This document shows positions 42,267 through 50,433 of a DNA stretch of 64,000 nt, one piece after another. The DNA is taken from assembly GCA_002493635.1 (NCBI GenBank), contig DKZL01000022.1, positions 11,158 to 75,157 of the forward strand. The letters run 5' to 3'. The notes beneath the pieces are model-generated. The model ran no database searches. It was not told the origin of the DNA and was given only the letters and a program-made list of their open reading frames with translations. Each line of letters begins with the position of its first letter. Position 1 is the first letter of the stretch. Position numbers and translations under genes: made by a program. The DNA comes from Ruminococcaceae bacterium UBA7075. Lineage in GTDB: Bacteria > Bacillota > Clostridia > Oscillospirales > Acutalibacteraceae.

Positions 42267-43619
42267 ATGTTTTCTAAAATTCTTATTGCCAACCGTGGCG
42301 AAATCGCTGTAAGAATTATCAGAGCCTGTCGTGAGATGGGCATAAGCACGGTTGCAATTTATTCTGAAGCAGACAAAGACGCTATGCATGTTCAGCTTGC
42401 CGATGAAAGCTACTGCGTGGGCGGCAACAGGGTAGCTGACAGCTACCTGAATATGCCTGCTATTCTTACTGTTGCTGTTGAAAGCGGCGCACAGGCTATT
42501 CATCCGGGCTACGGTTTGCTTTCGGAAAATGCGAAATTTGTTTCACTGTGTGAGCAGTGTAACATAAAGTTTATAGGTCCTACTTCCGAGATGATTAAAT
42601 TGCTCGGTGACAAGGACAATGCACGCAAAACAATGCGTGCAGCAGGAGTGCCCGTAACTCCCGGCTGTGACATTGTGGAAAGTGTAGAAGAAGCAAAGGC
42701 AGAAGCAGAAAAAATCGGCTTTCCTCTGCTTATCAAGGCTCGTTCGGGCGGCGGCGGCAAGGGTATCAGACGTGTTGATTATATTGAACAGTTTGAAGAG
42801 GCTTTTCTCTCTGCATCAAGCGAGGCTCAGTCTGCTTTCGGCGACGGTGCGTGCTACCTTGAAAAATTCATTCATCCCGTAAAACATATTGAAATGCAGC
42901 TTTTATGCGACAAATACGGAAACACGATTTGTCTTGGCGAACGTGAATGCTCCGTACAGCGTAAAAATCAAAAGATGATTGAAGAAAGTCCAAGTCCTGC
43001 TCTTGATGAAAAGACACGCAAGAATATGATGATTGCGGCGGTAAAGGCTGCAAAGGCTGTCAACTATGTAAACGCAGGAACTGTAGAATTTTTGCTTGAT
43101 ATGGACAATAACTTCTATTTTATGGAGATGAACACCCGTTTGCAGGTTGAGCACGGCGTAACAGAAATGGTAACCGGTCTTGACATTGTTCAGTGGCAAA
43201 TCAGAATTGCTGCAGGCGCAAAGCTTACAAGAACTCAGGACAGCATTTTTACTCACGGTAATGTAATTGAATGCCGCATTAACGCAGAAAATCCCGATAA
43301 GAGCTTTCGTCCAAGCTGCGGAAGAATTACAAGACTACATACTCCGGGAGGCTCATTTGTCCGTTTTGATACAGCAATATTCCAGGATTACTTTGTGCCG
43401 CCTTTCTATGATTCAATGATTGGCAAGCTGATTGTTCAGGCTCGTACAAGAGCAGAAGCAATTCGCAAGATGAAAATGGCTTTGTCAGAGCTTACAATCG
43501 ACGGAATAGAAATAAACCGTGACATTTTAGCTGAAATTCTTTCAGACGAACAGTTTGTCAGCGGTGAATATACAACAGACTTTATGACAGAATTTGAGGA
43601 AAAACGTAATTCAAAGTAA
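42267..43619 (+). CDS. accC: Biotin carboxylase subunit of acetyl-CoA carboxylase
   Basis: 450 residues with the biotin carboxylase N-domain ('ILIANRGEIAVRIIRACREMG'), ATP-grasp ('KARSGGGGKGIRRV', 'HIEMQLLCDKYGN', 'EMNTRLQVEHGVTE') and C-terminal domain ('GRITRLHTPGG'). It carboxylates biotin on AccB using ATP and bicarbonate. The start is ATG 42267 after a GGAAGTG site. Length is typical. Confidence 0.97.
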   Translation: MFSKILIANRGEIAVRIIRACREMGISTVAIYSEADKDAMHVQLADESYCVGGNRVADSYLNMPAILTVAVESGAQAIHPGYGLLSENAKFVSLCEQCNIKFIGPTSEMIKLLGDKDNARKTMRAAGVPVTPGCDIVESVEEAKAEAEKIGFPLLIKARSGGGGKGIRRVDYIEQFEEAFLSASSEAQSAFGDGACYLEKFIHPVKHIEMQLLCDKYGNTICLGERECSVQRKNQKMIEESPSPALDEKTRKNMMIAAVKAAKAVNYVNAGTVEFLLDMDNNFYFMEMNTRLQVEHGVTEMVTGLDIVQWQIRIAAGAKLTRTQDSIFTHGNVIECRINAENPDKSFRPSCGRITRLHTPGGSFVRFDTAIFQDYFVPPFYDSMIGKLIVQARTRAEAIRKMKMALSELTIDGIEINRDILAEILSDEQFVSGEYTTDFMTEFEEKRNSK

Positions 43620-43663
43620 ACGCTGAACAATACAGTATTTTTCTTAAAAGATGAGGAACTGAT

Positions 43664-44527
43664 ATGGATTTATTTTCTTTTAGAAAGCCTAAAAACGAGC
43701 TTGAATCACTCCCTGATGAACAGCAGAACACTCCGTTTATTCCGGAAGAAATGTGGATTAAGTGTCCGAAGTGTAACACAATGCTTCTTACAACCGATAT
43801 GGAGGAAAATCTTCATGTCTGCACAAAGTGCAACCACCATTTCAGAATGAATGGCAGACAGCGTATTGAAATGCTTGCAGATACCGACTCTTTTATTGAG
43901 CAGGATGCAAACCTTGAAAGCACAAATATTCTTGACTTTCCGGGATATGAGGCAAAGCTTGAGAAAGCAAGAAAAAGCGGCAGTAAGGAGTCTGTAATAT
44001 GCGGTGAATGTAAAATCGGCGGAATTGACTCAGAGCTTTGCGTTATGGACTCAGATTTTATGATTGGTTCAATGGGTACAGTTACTGGCGAAAAAATTAC
44101 CCGTGCGTTTGAGTATGCTACAGAAAATAAACTTCCGATTATCATCTGCACTATTTCGGGCGGTGCCAGAATGCAGGAGGGCATATTGTCCTTAATGCAG
44201 ATGGCAAAAACCTCTGGTGCAGCCAAACGTCACAGTGATGCAGGACTTCTGTATATCACAGTTTTAACAGACCCAACAACAGGCGGTGTAACAGCATCGT
44301 TTGCAATGGACGGCGATATAATACTGGCAGAGCCTGAAACGCTGATCGGCTTTGCAGGTCAGCGAGTAATTGAGCAAACAATTCGTCAGAAATTGCCCAA
44401 GGATTTCCAAAGGGCAGAATTTTTGCTCCAAAAAGGCTTTGTTGATGCGGTTGTTAGCAGAAACAACCTTAAAAATACAATCGTGAAGCTTTTAAAAATT
44501 CACGGATACGGTAAGGAGGCAGAGTAA
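43664..44527 (+). CDS. accD: Acetyl-CoA carboxylase carboxyltransferase subunit beta
   Basis: 287 residues. The zinc ribbon is 'CPKCNTML' and 'CTKCNHHF' (two CxxC pairs, residues ~34-56), followed by the crotonase-type carboxyltransferase fold with 'ISGGARMQEGILSLMQM' and 'LTDPTTGGVTASFA'. It joins AccA to transfer CO2 to acetyl-CoA. The stop overlaps the accA start (TAATG). Confidence 0.97.
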   Translation: MDLFSFRKPKNELESLPDEQQNTPFIPEEMWIKCPKCNTMLLTTDMEENLHVCTKCNHHFRMNGRQRIEMLADTDSFIEQDANLESTNILDFPGYEAKLEKARKSGSKESVICGECKIGGIDSELCVMDSDFMIGSMGTVTGEKITRAFEYATENKLPIIICTISGGARMQEGILSLMQMAKTSGAAKRHSDAGLLYITVLTDPTTGGVTASFAMDGDIILAEPETLIGFAGQRVIEQTIRQKLPKDFQRAEFLLQKGFVDAVVSRNNLKNTIVKLLKIHGYGKEAE

Positions 44528-45309
44528 TGGCAGCATACGATAAAGTTATGGCGGCAAGAGCTGCCGATAAGCTGACTTCTGTTGACTACATTGCAAATAT
44601 GTTTGGCGACAGCTTCATTGAACTGCACGGCGACAGACGTTATTCCGACGACAAAGCTATCGTTGCAGGCATTGCAATGCTTTATAATACACCCGTGACT
44701 GTAATCGGCATTGAAAAAGGCAGAAACACCAAAGAACGTGTTGAGCGCAACTTCGGTCAGGCTCATCCTGAGGGCTACCGCAAAGCACTTCGCCTTATGA
44801 AACAGGCTGAAAAGTTTCACCGCCCTGTGCTCTGCTTTGTTGATACAAGCGGAGCTTATCCCGGTATCGGTGCCGAGGAACGTGGACAGGGACAAGCTAT
44901 TGCAGAAAATCTTATGGAAATGATGACCCTCAAAACACCGATTCTGTCAATCGTAATCGGTGAAGGCGGCAGCGGCGGTGCGCTTGCACTTGCAGTTGCC
45001 GATGAGGTATGGATGATGGAAAACTCCGTTTACTCCGTAATCTCACCCGAGGGATGTGCGTCAATTCTCTGGAAGGACAGCACGAAGGCTCCGGAAGCCG
45101 CCGAAGCTCTAAAAATGACTGCTCAGGACTTGTTCAAACTCGGCGTAATTGAGCGTATTATTCGTCAACCGAAAAGAGATGATGATAAGGCTATTTTTGA
45201 AAGCCTTAAAATGCTTATAAGCCGAACATTTGAAAAAAATATGGCTTTATCCGATGAAGAGCTTTTAGCTTCACGCTATGAGCGTTTCCGCAAAATCGGA
45301 ACTCCCTAA
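44527..45309 (+). CDS. accA: Acetyl-CoA carboxylase carboxyltransferase subunit alpha
   Basis: 260 residues, shorter at the N-terminus than the E. coli protein, as usual in Clostridia. It has 'ELHGDRRYSDDKAIVAG', 'NFGQAHPEGYRKALRLMKQA', 'DTSGAYPGIGAEERGQGQAI' and 'IGEGGSGGALAL'. It is the last gene of the operon, followed by the terminator at 45336. It is coupled to accD by a one-base overlap. Confidence 0.97.
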   Translation: MAAYDKVMAARAADKLTSVDYIANMFGDSFIELHGDRRYSDDKAIVAGIAMLYNTPVTVIGIEKGRNTKERVERNFGQAHPEGYRKALRLMKQAEKFHRPVLCFVDTSGAYPGIGAEERGQGQAIAENLMEMMTLKTPILSIVIGEGGSGGALALAVADEVWMMENSVYSVISPEGCASILWKDSTKAPEAAEALKMTAQDLFKLGVIERIIRQPKRDDDKAIFESLKMLISRTFEKNMALSDEELLASRYERFRKIGTP

Positions 45310-45335
45310 TAAACAAATAAGATTACATATAAATT

Positions 45336-45372
45336 AAAGCTGACAGCTACTGTTTTAGTAACTGCCAGCTTT
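45336..45372 (+). terminator. Intrinsic terminator between accA and the CAP gene
   Basis: A 16-bp stem, 45336-45351 with 45357-45372, loop GTTTT, one mismatch-like pair, followed by TAGTTTTA. On the minus strand it reads as the same terminator that follows the FN3 remnant at 15787, suggesting it once ended the CAP gene before the element at 45381 was inserted. It now serves accA. Confidence 0.85.
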
Positions 45373-45380
45373 TAGTTTTA

Positions 45381-45633
45381 GGTTCAATGTCAATAGTTGG
45401 GGTGAAAATATAAAGAAAAATAGCTTATTCAAAAAATCGGAATCTTAGAGTATTATTGAAGCTATTTTTTTGTGTTCGTAGGGGACGGCATCCTTGACGT
45501 CCCGCCTGATTGCCAACGGCAATCAGGAAAAACGACATATTGTGACAAGGTTTTGGGACGTCTGGAAGCCGTCCCCTACACAGAACTTTATTAAGACTCT
45601 GTTTGTTGTTACCCCAACATTAATTATAGAACC
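45381..45633. mobile_element. 253-bp MITE, ISL3-like ends
   Basis: Terminal inverted repeats of about 30 bp begin GGTTC and share the segment GTTGGGGT (left 45381-45410, right 45604-45633). The flanks are TAGTTTTA (45373-45380) and TAATTTTA (45634-45641), an 8-bp target duplication with one mismatch. The interior has no transposase and carries nested palindromes (GTAGGGGACGGC with its complement at 45478/45568; CCTGATTGCC/GGCAATCAGG at 45505/45518). The GG start and 8-bp duplication suggest the ISL3 family, tentatively. An open frame inside is not credible as a gene. Confidence 0.78.
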
Positions 45634-45663
45634 TAATTTTATTTATATGTTGTTTGCTTTAAC

Positions 45664-45697
45664 GGTGCTGTCTGCTTGGAAAAGAGCAGACAGCACC
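45664..45697. terminator. Strong hairpin after the CAP gene
   Basis: Perfect 13-bp arms GGTGCTGTCTGCT (45664-45676) and AGCAGACAGCACC (45685-45697), 19 bp after the CAP stop. Neither side has a clean U-tract, so termination efficiency is uncertain; it may act in 3' processing. Confidence 0.6.
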
Positions 45698-45715
45698 TAA
45701 TAATTATATAGAATA

Positions 45716-47782
45716 TTATCTGTAAGTGATTGACCAACCGCTTGGATTATATCCGCTTATTGTATTGCCGTTTTTGTCTATACAGCGAATTGTATAGGTT
45801 TCGGTTCTGCCGGCTTTAACACCTGTATCTGTAAAGCTTGTGACGGTGGTATCCTTAAAGCGTTTCCAATCCTGACCGGGATATTTGTAATAAAGTCTGT
45901 AGCCGTATACTCCTGCAACCTTGTTCCAGCTGATTTTAACTCCGTTTGAGGTATTTTCAAGCTTAGTAATCGTCGGAGCAACAGGTTCGTACTTCTTTGA
46001 CCAACCGTCCGAGTTATAACCGCTGAATGTGTTGCCATTGCTGTCTATGCAACGGATTGTGTAGGTTTCGGTTCTGCCTGCACTTACACCTGTGTCTGTA
46101 AAACTTGTCGCTGTGGTGTCCTTAAATCGTTTCCAATCCTTGCCCGGATACTTGTAATAAAGTCTGTATCCGTATACTCCTTCAACCTTGTTCCAACTTA
46201 TCTTAATACCATTTGATGTATTTTCAAGCTTGGTAACATGCGGTATTGATCTTGGAAGTGAATATGTTTGTGACCAGCCGCCTGAGTTATAACCGCTGAC
46301 TGTGTTGCCGTTTTTATCAATACAACGGATTGTGTAGGTTTCGGTTCTGCCTATGCTTACTCCTGTGTCGGTAAAGCTTGTTGTTGTGGTGTCCTTAAAG
46401 CGTTTCCAGTCCTTGCCGGGGTATTTGTAATAAAGTCTGTAGCCGTATACACCTGCAATTTTGTTCCAGCTTATCTTAATTCCGTCAGAAGTATTTTCAA
46501 GTTTGGTAATTGTCGGATTAACAGGCTCATATTTATATGACCAGCCGCCTGAGTTATAACCGCTGATTGTGTTGCCGTCTTTGTCAATACAACGGATTGT
46601 GTAGGTTTCTGTTCTGCCTGCGCTTACTCCTGTGTCTGTAAAACTTGTCGCTGTGGTGTCCTTAAAGCGCTTCCAGTCCTTACCCGGATATTTGTAGTAA
46701 AGTCTGTAACCGTATGCACCCGATACCTCATCCCAACTGATTCTGATACCGTCAGCAGTATTTTGAAGATTTGTGATAGTGGGAGTAGCTAATACTTTTG
46801 TGACTGTCACCTTACAGGTTGCAGTTTTGCCATTTGAAGTTTTGGCTGTAATTGTTGCAGTTCCTGCATCTTTTGTAGTTACCACGCCGTTAGAAACCGA
46901 TGCAACAGATTCATCGGAGGAACTCCATTCAATTGGATCAAGTACTAACAGACCATTTGTAATCAATTTATCGTTCCAATAATCAATCACAGAAATTCCT
47001 GTAGTGACTTCCAGATTTATTTTTTCGCCTGACTTACATTCTCTGTTATCGCCTAATGTATACTCATTTGTCAAGATGCTTTTGCTTACCTCTAAGGTCT
47101 GAATACAATTGCTTATGGCACTGCCCTTTATTTCTTTCATATTATTCATTGACGAGAATTCGCCTGCTGTAGTATTATAATAGTTTGCTGTGGGTGAACA
47201 AAATGTTCCCAAGCCTACATATCTGTTTTCGGGATCAATCATCTGAGTATAATGACCTGTTACTGCGTTTGTATTTTGATTAACCCAATCGCCCTTTTCT
47301 CCATACCACTGCTCAATTCCCGGAAGCATACTATCGGACCAGTTCCATGCAATTACTTCGCCCCAGCTTGAGTTGCCGTCCGGACCATAAAGCTCCCATA
47401 TGCTTCTGCCGTTTGTTCGCTTATGATTCATAGTTAATGATGCCTCTGCTGCACGAATTCTTGCAATATATTCCAAATCAGAAGACCATTTTATGGCTAT
47501 ATAGTCACTTGTTTTTAAAGGATTTCCGGTAGAGGGATTTAACACTCCCTGTTTACATGCTTCATAGCGTATCTCGTTAATGCGATCCAGTGCTTTCTGA
47601 CTTTGAGTGACATACTTGCCCTTTATTCCCAAAAATACGCAATCATCAGCAGGTTTTGTTACATCTGTTGGCAACACCGCAACTTGTTCTGCTGCATTTA
47701 CAGCAATACCCACAGACATAATTGAAATAATTACGCACACAAACAAAACTGATGATATTATTTTTTTGATGTTTGCTTTCAT
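45716..47782 (-). CDS. Secreted CAP-domain protein with Ig-like (BIG2) and four FN3-like repeats
   Basis: 688 residues. A signal peptide (about 1-30) leads to a CAP/SCP domain (about 60-220: 'LDRINEIRYEAC', 'IRAAEASLTMNHKR', 'WGEVIAWNW', 'GHYTQMI'), then a BIG2 Ig-like domain ('EWSSSDESVASVSNGVVTT') and four ~90-residue FN3-like repeats sharing 'GYRLYYKYPG.DWKRFKDT'. DNA repeat period is 267-273 bp. No LPXTG or anchor is seen, so it is secreted or wall-associated through its domains. GGAG precedes the ATG at 47782. Function is unknown; CAP proteins are diverse. A truncated duplicate of its end is at 15512. Confidence 0.88.
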   Translation of the reverse strand: MKANIKKIISSVLFVCVIISIMSVGIAVNAAEQVAVLPTDVTKPADDCVFLGIKGKYVTQSQKALDRINEIRYEACKQGVLNPSTGNPLKTSDYIAIKWSSDLEYIARIRAAEASLTMNHKRTNGRSIWELYGPDGNSSWGEVIAWNWSDSMLPGIEQWYGEKGDWVNQNTNAVTGHYTQMIDPENRYVGLGTFCSPTANYYNTTAGEFSSMNNMKEIKGSAISNCIQTLEVSKSILTNEYTLGDNRECKSGEKINLEVTTGISVIDYWNDKLITNGLLVLDPIEWSSSDESVASVSNGVVTTKDAGTATITAKTSNGKTATCKVTVTKVLATPTITNLQNTADGIRISWDEVSGAYGYRLYYKYPGKDWKRFKDTTATSFTDTGVSAGRTETYTIRCIDKDGNTISGYNSGGWSYKYEPVNPTITKLENTSDGIKISWNKIAGVYGYRLYYKYPGKDWKRFKDTTTTSFTDTGVSIGRTETYTIRCIDKNGNTVSGYNSGGWSQTYSLPRSIPHVTKLENTSNGIKISWNKVEGVYGYRLYYKYPGKDWKRFKDTTATSFTDTGVSAGRTETYTIRCIDSNGNTFSGYNSDGWSKKYEPVAPTITKLENTSNGVKISWNKVAGVYGYRLYYKYPGQDWKRFKDTTVTSFTDTGVKAGRTETYTIRCIDKNGNTISGYNPSGWSITYR

Positions 47783-47863
47783 AGAGGGTTCTCCTTGTTT
47801 ATGCATTTTCTACAAATTATATTATCACATTTATGAATAATTGTCAATATAAATATATCTGAA

Positions 47864-47891
47864 TTGGCGATTATTATTTGTGATATATTTA
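47864..47891 (+). promoter_or_regulatory. Weak promoter for the peptide RNA of locus 1
   Basis: TTGGCG (47864-47869), 16 bp, TATTTA (47886-47891). It is a poor match but lies just before the repeated leader sequence GTAGAGGAAC at 47896, where the RNA is expected to start. Confidence 0.35.
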
Positions 47892-47950
47892 AGTAGTAGA
47901 GGAACGGCGGCGGATGTTTCAGCCCCTTTTGAAAGAGGGTGCATATCTTT

Positions 47951-48049
47951 ATGACAGAAGATACTTTGTATTTAATTGCATTTGCTATTGTATTATGAGT
48001 ACTTGTTGAAATTATAAAGAACCATAAAAAGAAAAAAACCGCCCTGTAG
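47951..48049 (+). pseudogene. Disrupted small hydrophobic peptide ORF (type I toxin-like)
   Basis: ATG at 47951 opens 32 codons to TAG at 48047, interrupted by TGA at codon 16 (47996). The halves read MTEDTLYLIAFAIVL and VLVEIIKNHKKKKTAL, together one membrane helix with a lysine-rich tail. That is the layout of holin-like type I toxins of Firmicutes. AGAGGG lies 11 bases upstream. TGA is a normal stop elsewhere here (for example gatA), so the ORF looks inactivated unless the base is an assembly error. Its 3' end runs into the shared hairpin at 48036. Confidence 0.6.
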
Positions 48050-48114
48050 TAGCGATACAAGGCGGTTTATAATAAAAATTCAACTATCACGAAACAGCCA
48101 ATCTGTTCCTTTAC
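48030..48114 (-). ncRNA. Predicted antisense RNA of locus 1
   Basis: It is expected from the promoter at 48121-48149 and would end at the hairpin at 48032-48068, about 85 bases. The 5' end GTAAAGGAAC repeats the start of the convergent peptide RNA (GTAGAGGAAC, 47896) and folds GGAACAG with CTGTTTC. It overlaps the last ~15 codons of the peptide ORF in antisense. This is predicted from promoter, terminator and pairing only. Confidence 0.6.
48032..48068 (-). terminator. Intrinsic terminator of the locus 1 antisense RNA
   Basis: Arms AAACCGCC (48036-48043) and GGCGGTTT (48061-48068), extended internally by CTGTA/TACAA-type pairs, followed on the minus strand by TTTTTTTC. A hairpin of the same ACCGCC type ends the antisense RNA at 62573-62610. 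Confidence 0.85.
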
Positions 48115-48120
48115 ACCATT

Positions 48121-48149
48121 ATATTATCACAAACATATGAATATGTTAA
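48121..48149 (-). promoter_or_regulatory. Promoter of the locus 1 antisense RNA
   Basis: Minus strand: TTAACA (48144-48149), 17 bp, TAATAT (48121-48126). It points toward the hydrophobic ORF and away from any other gene. Confidence 0.6.
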
Positions 48150-48162
48150 CTTTTTTCACACT

Positions 48163-48190
48163 CCCTGCATATCTGTTTTGATGTGCAGGG
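48163..48190 (-). terminator. Hairpin downstream of pheA
   Basis: CCCTGCATATC (48163-48173) pairs with GATGTGCAGGG (48180-48190), 11 bp with one G-U. There is no good U-tract on the pheA side, so this is only a possible terminator, 24 bp after the pheA stop. Confidence 0.35.
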
Positions 48191-48213
48191 GGGTTCTGCA
48201 TTATATTTTATAA

Positions 48214-49341
48214 TCACATCTCGCAATAGTTACCAAGAAAACTGAACTCGGGCATCTCCTCGCTTAATTGGCTTATAAGCTCAACAACATTGTCGCTGTG
48301 CACATTACCCGAAAAGTCAAGATAGAACAAATACTCAAAGTTTTTGTCAGCTCTTGGGCGTGACTCAATCTTTGTAAGGTTAAGTCCAAGAGAATTGAAT
48401 CTGCACAAAAGACTATAGAGCGAGCCTGTAACGTGCGGAAGTGAAAAACAAAGACTGATTTTGTTTGCACCCTCAGGAATGTAGAGCTTTTTGGAAATCA
48501 CAATAAAGCGTGTTGTATTAGAGCTGTCATCCTGCAAATGATTGTCAAGCACCTTAAGTCCGTACTCCTCTGCCGCCTTGTAAGAACAGATTGCCGCAAC
48601 ATTGAGTCTTTTTTCCTTGACTACATCTCTCGCCGCAACTGCTGTGTTTGAACAAGGGATAGCATCAAAACCGTGGTTTGCAATATAGTCTGAGCACTGC
48701 GAAATTGTCTGAGGATGCGTCCAAACAATCTCAATATCGGAAAGCTCCGACTGCTTTATTCCGCCAAGGCAGTAGTCAATTGGCAAATCAAGTGCTCCCA
48801 CAATATAAAATCTATGCTTTAAAATAAGGTCATACACAGCCGATACAGAGCCGCCTGTGGAATTTTCAACAGGGAGCACACCGTATGTAATCTCTCCCCT
48901 GTCAACCGCTTCAAACACATCGCCAAAGCTCTTATAGTTTGCTGTCTGCACACCCGGAAACAGTTTGAGCGTTGCTTCGTGGCTGTTTGCACCCTTAATG
49001 CCCTGATAACCAACCTTGATGTTTTCAACAGGCAATTCGCCTGACGCATTGTTTATTACATCTTTAAGAGTCTTTCCGCTGCCGACAATGTTGTGCTGAA
49101 GCGCACGGGATAACTCCATTATATTTGAATAGAGAAGTCTTGCATATGCTCCGTACTCTCCGCCCTTTTCCTCAACTGCATTAAGGATTTCGTTCTCACG
49201 GCTCTGATTGAGCACCGGAATACCCTTTGAAACCTTATATATACCTACATCCTTAGCGCAGTCCATACGCTGCTTAAAAAGCTCGATAATCTGATTATCT
49301 ATCTTGTCAATTTCAACTCTGATTTCACTCAGGTCACGCAT
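48214..49341 (-). CDS. pheA: Bifunctional chorismate mutase/prephenate dehydratase (P-protein)
   Basis: 375 residues. The AroQ-type chorismate mutase occupies about 1-85 ('IRVEIDKIDNQIIELFKQRM'), the prephenate dehydratase about 110-290 ('VGYQGIKGANSHEA', 'LPVENSTGGSV', and the catalytic 'NTTRF'), and an ACT domain the rest, with the Phe-binding 'LTKIESRPR'. It converts chorismate to phenylpyruvate and is probably feedback-inhibited by Phe. It is the last gene of the aromatic cluster, 18 bp after aroC. Confidence 0.96.
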   Translation of the reverse strand: MRDLSEIRVEIDKIDNQIIELFKQRMDCAKDVGIYKVSKGIPVLNQSRENEILNAVEEKGGEYGAYARLLYSNIMELSRALQHNIVGSGKTLKDVINNASGELPVENIKVGYQGIKGANSHEATLKLFPGVQTANYKSFGDVFEAVDRGEITYGVLPVENSTGGSVSAVYDLILKHRFYIVGALDLPIDYCLGGIKQSELSDIEIVWTHPQTISQCSDYIANHGFDAIPCSNTAVAARDVVKEKRLNVAAICSYKAAEEYGLKVLDNHLQDDSSNTTRFIVISKKLYIPEGANKISLCFSLPHVTGSLYSLLCRFNSLGLNLTKIESRPRADKNFEYLFYLDFSGNVHSDNVVELISQLSEEMPEFSFLGNYCEM

Positions 49342-49359
49342 TCCGACACATCCTTTATA

Positions 49360-50433
49360 TTAGTTCATCATATTTATGATAGCAATCGCAGTAACCGCTT
49401 CAATCACAGGCACTGCCCTCGGCACAATGCAGGGGTCGTGTCTGCCATGAATTTCAAGCTCCGCATTCTCCTTTTTCTGCAAGTCAACTGTCTTTTGCTT
49501 TTGGGAAATCGATGGAGTAGGCTTGACTGCGGCTCTGAAAATTACAGGCATACCGTTTGTAATTCCGCCTAAAATTCCGCCCATATTATTGGTTTCGGTA
49601 ACGACCTTGCCGTCTTTATATCTGAACGGGTCATTTGACTGCGAGCCACGCATTTTGGCAAGTTCAAAGCCCTTGCCAAACTCAATGCCCTTGATTGCAG
49701 GCACTCCGAAAACAGCCTTGGCAATCACGCCCTCAACTCCGTCAAACATAGGGTCGCCGATTCCTGCCTCAATGCCTGTTACCGCACATTCAATAGTGCC
49801 GCCGACGCTGTCAAGGCTTGTTCTTGCCTTTTCGACTTCATCACGCATTTTCTGTTCTGCACTGTCATCAATAAGCGCAAATGCAGATAAATTTAACTTT
49901 TTAATCAACGAATCTTCAATTTCAACAGGATTAAAATATTCGTCAGTAACATTGCCTATGCTTGCAATATGAGCGGCAATCTTTATGCCCTTCTGCTCGA
50001 GAATCTGCCTGCATACTGCACCAGCAAAAACAATCGGAGCAGTAATTCTGCCTGAAAAATGACCGCCTCCACGAATATCATTTGCACCGTTGTACTTTAC
50101 AAAAGCGGCATAATCCGAATGCCCGGGACGGGGACAGCTTAAAAGATTGCTGTAATCGCCGCTGCGTGTATTTGTATTTTCTATCACGGCACAAAGCGGC
50201 GCACCTGTCAATGTGTTGTCAAGCATACCCGACAACACATTCGGAAAGTCTTTTTCAAGCCTTGGGGTTGCCGTTTTATCCTTGCCGGGAGCACGTCTTG
50301 CCATCTGGACAAGCACCCTGTCCATATCAATCTTAACTCCTGCCGGAAGTCCGTCAATCACAACGCCTATGCCGTTGCCATGGCTTTCGCCGAATACTGA
50401 AATTTTAATTTTATCACCGTATGTCGAGGACAT
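49360..50433 (-). CDS. aroC: Chorismate synthase
   Basis: 357 residues. It removes phosphate from EPSP to give chorismate using reduced FMN. Motifs include 'FGESHGNGIGVVIDGLPAG', 'RPGHSDYAAFVKYN', 'RGGGHFSGRITA' and 'GRHDPCIVPRAVPVIEA'. The ATG at 50433 follows GGAGGAAAGGCAG and lies inside the last codons of aroA, so the two are coupled; an in-frame TTG at 50448 overlaps the ribosome site. Confidence 0.96.
   Translation of the reverse strand: MSSTYGDKIKISVFGESHGNGIGVVIDGLPAGVKIDMDRVLVQMARRAPGKDKTATPRLEKDFPNVLSGMLDNTLTGAPLCAVIENTNTRSGDYSNLLSCPRPGHSDYAAFVKYNGANDIRGGGHFSGRITAPIVFAGAVCRQILEQKGIKIAAHIASIGNVTDEYFNPVEIEDSLIKKLNLSAFALIDDSAEQKMRDEVEKARTSLDSVGGTIECAVTGIEAGIGDPMFDGVEGVIAKAVFGVPAIKGIEFGKGFELAKMRGSQSNDPFRYKDGKVVTETNNMGGILGGITNGMPVIFRAAVKPTPSISQKQKTVDLQKKENAELEIHGRHDPCIVPRAVPVIEAVTAIAIINMMN

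Noticed and set aside
45494..45700. 68-codon plus-strand ORF after accA
   Set aside because: It lies across the palindromic interior of the MITE, with no ribosome site or recognisable protein features.
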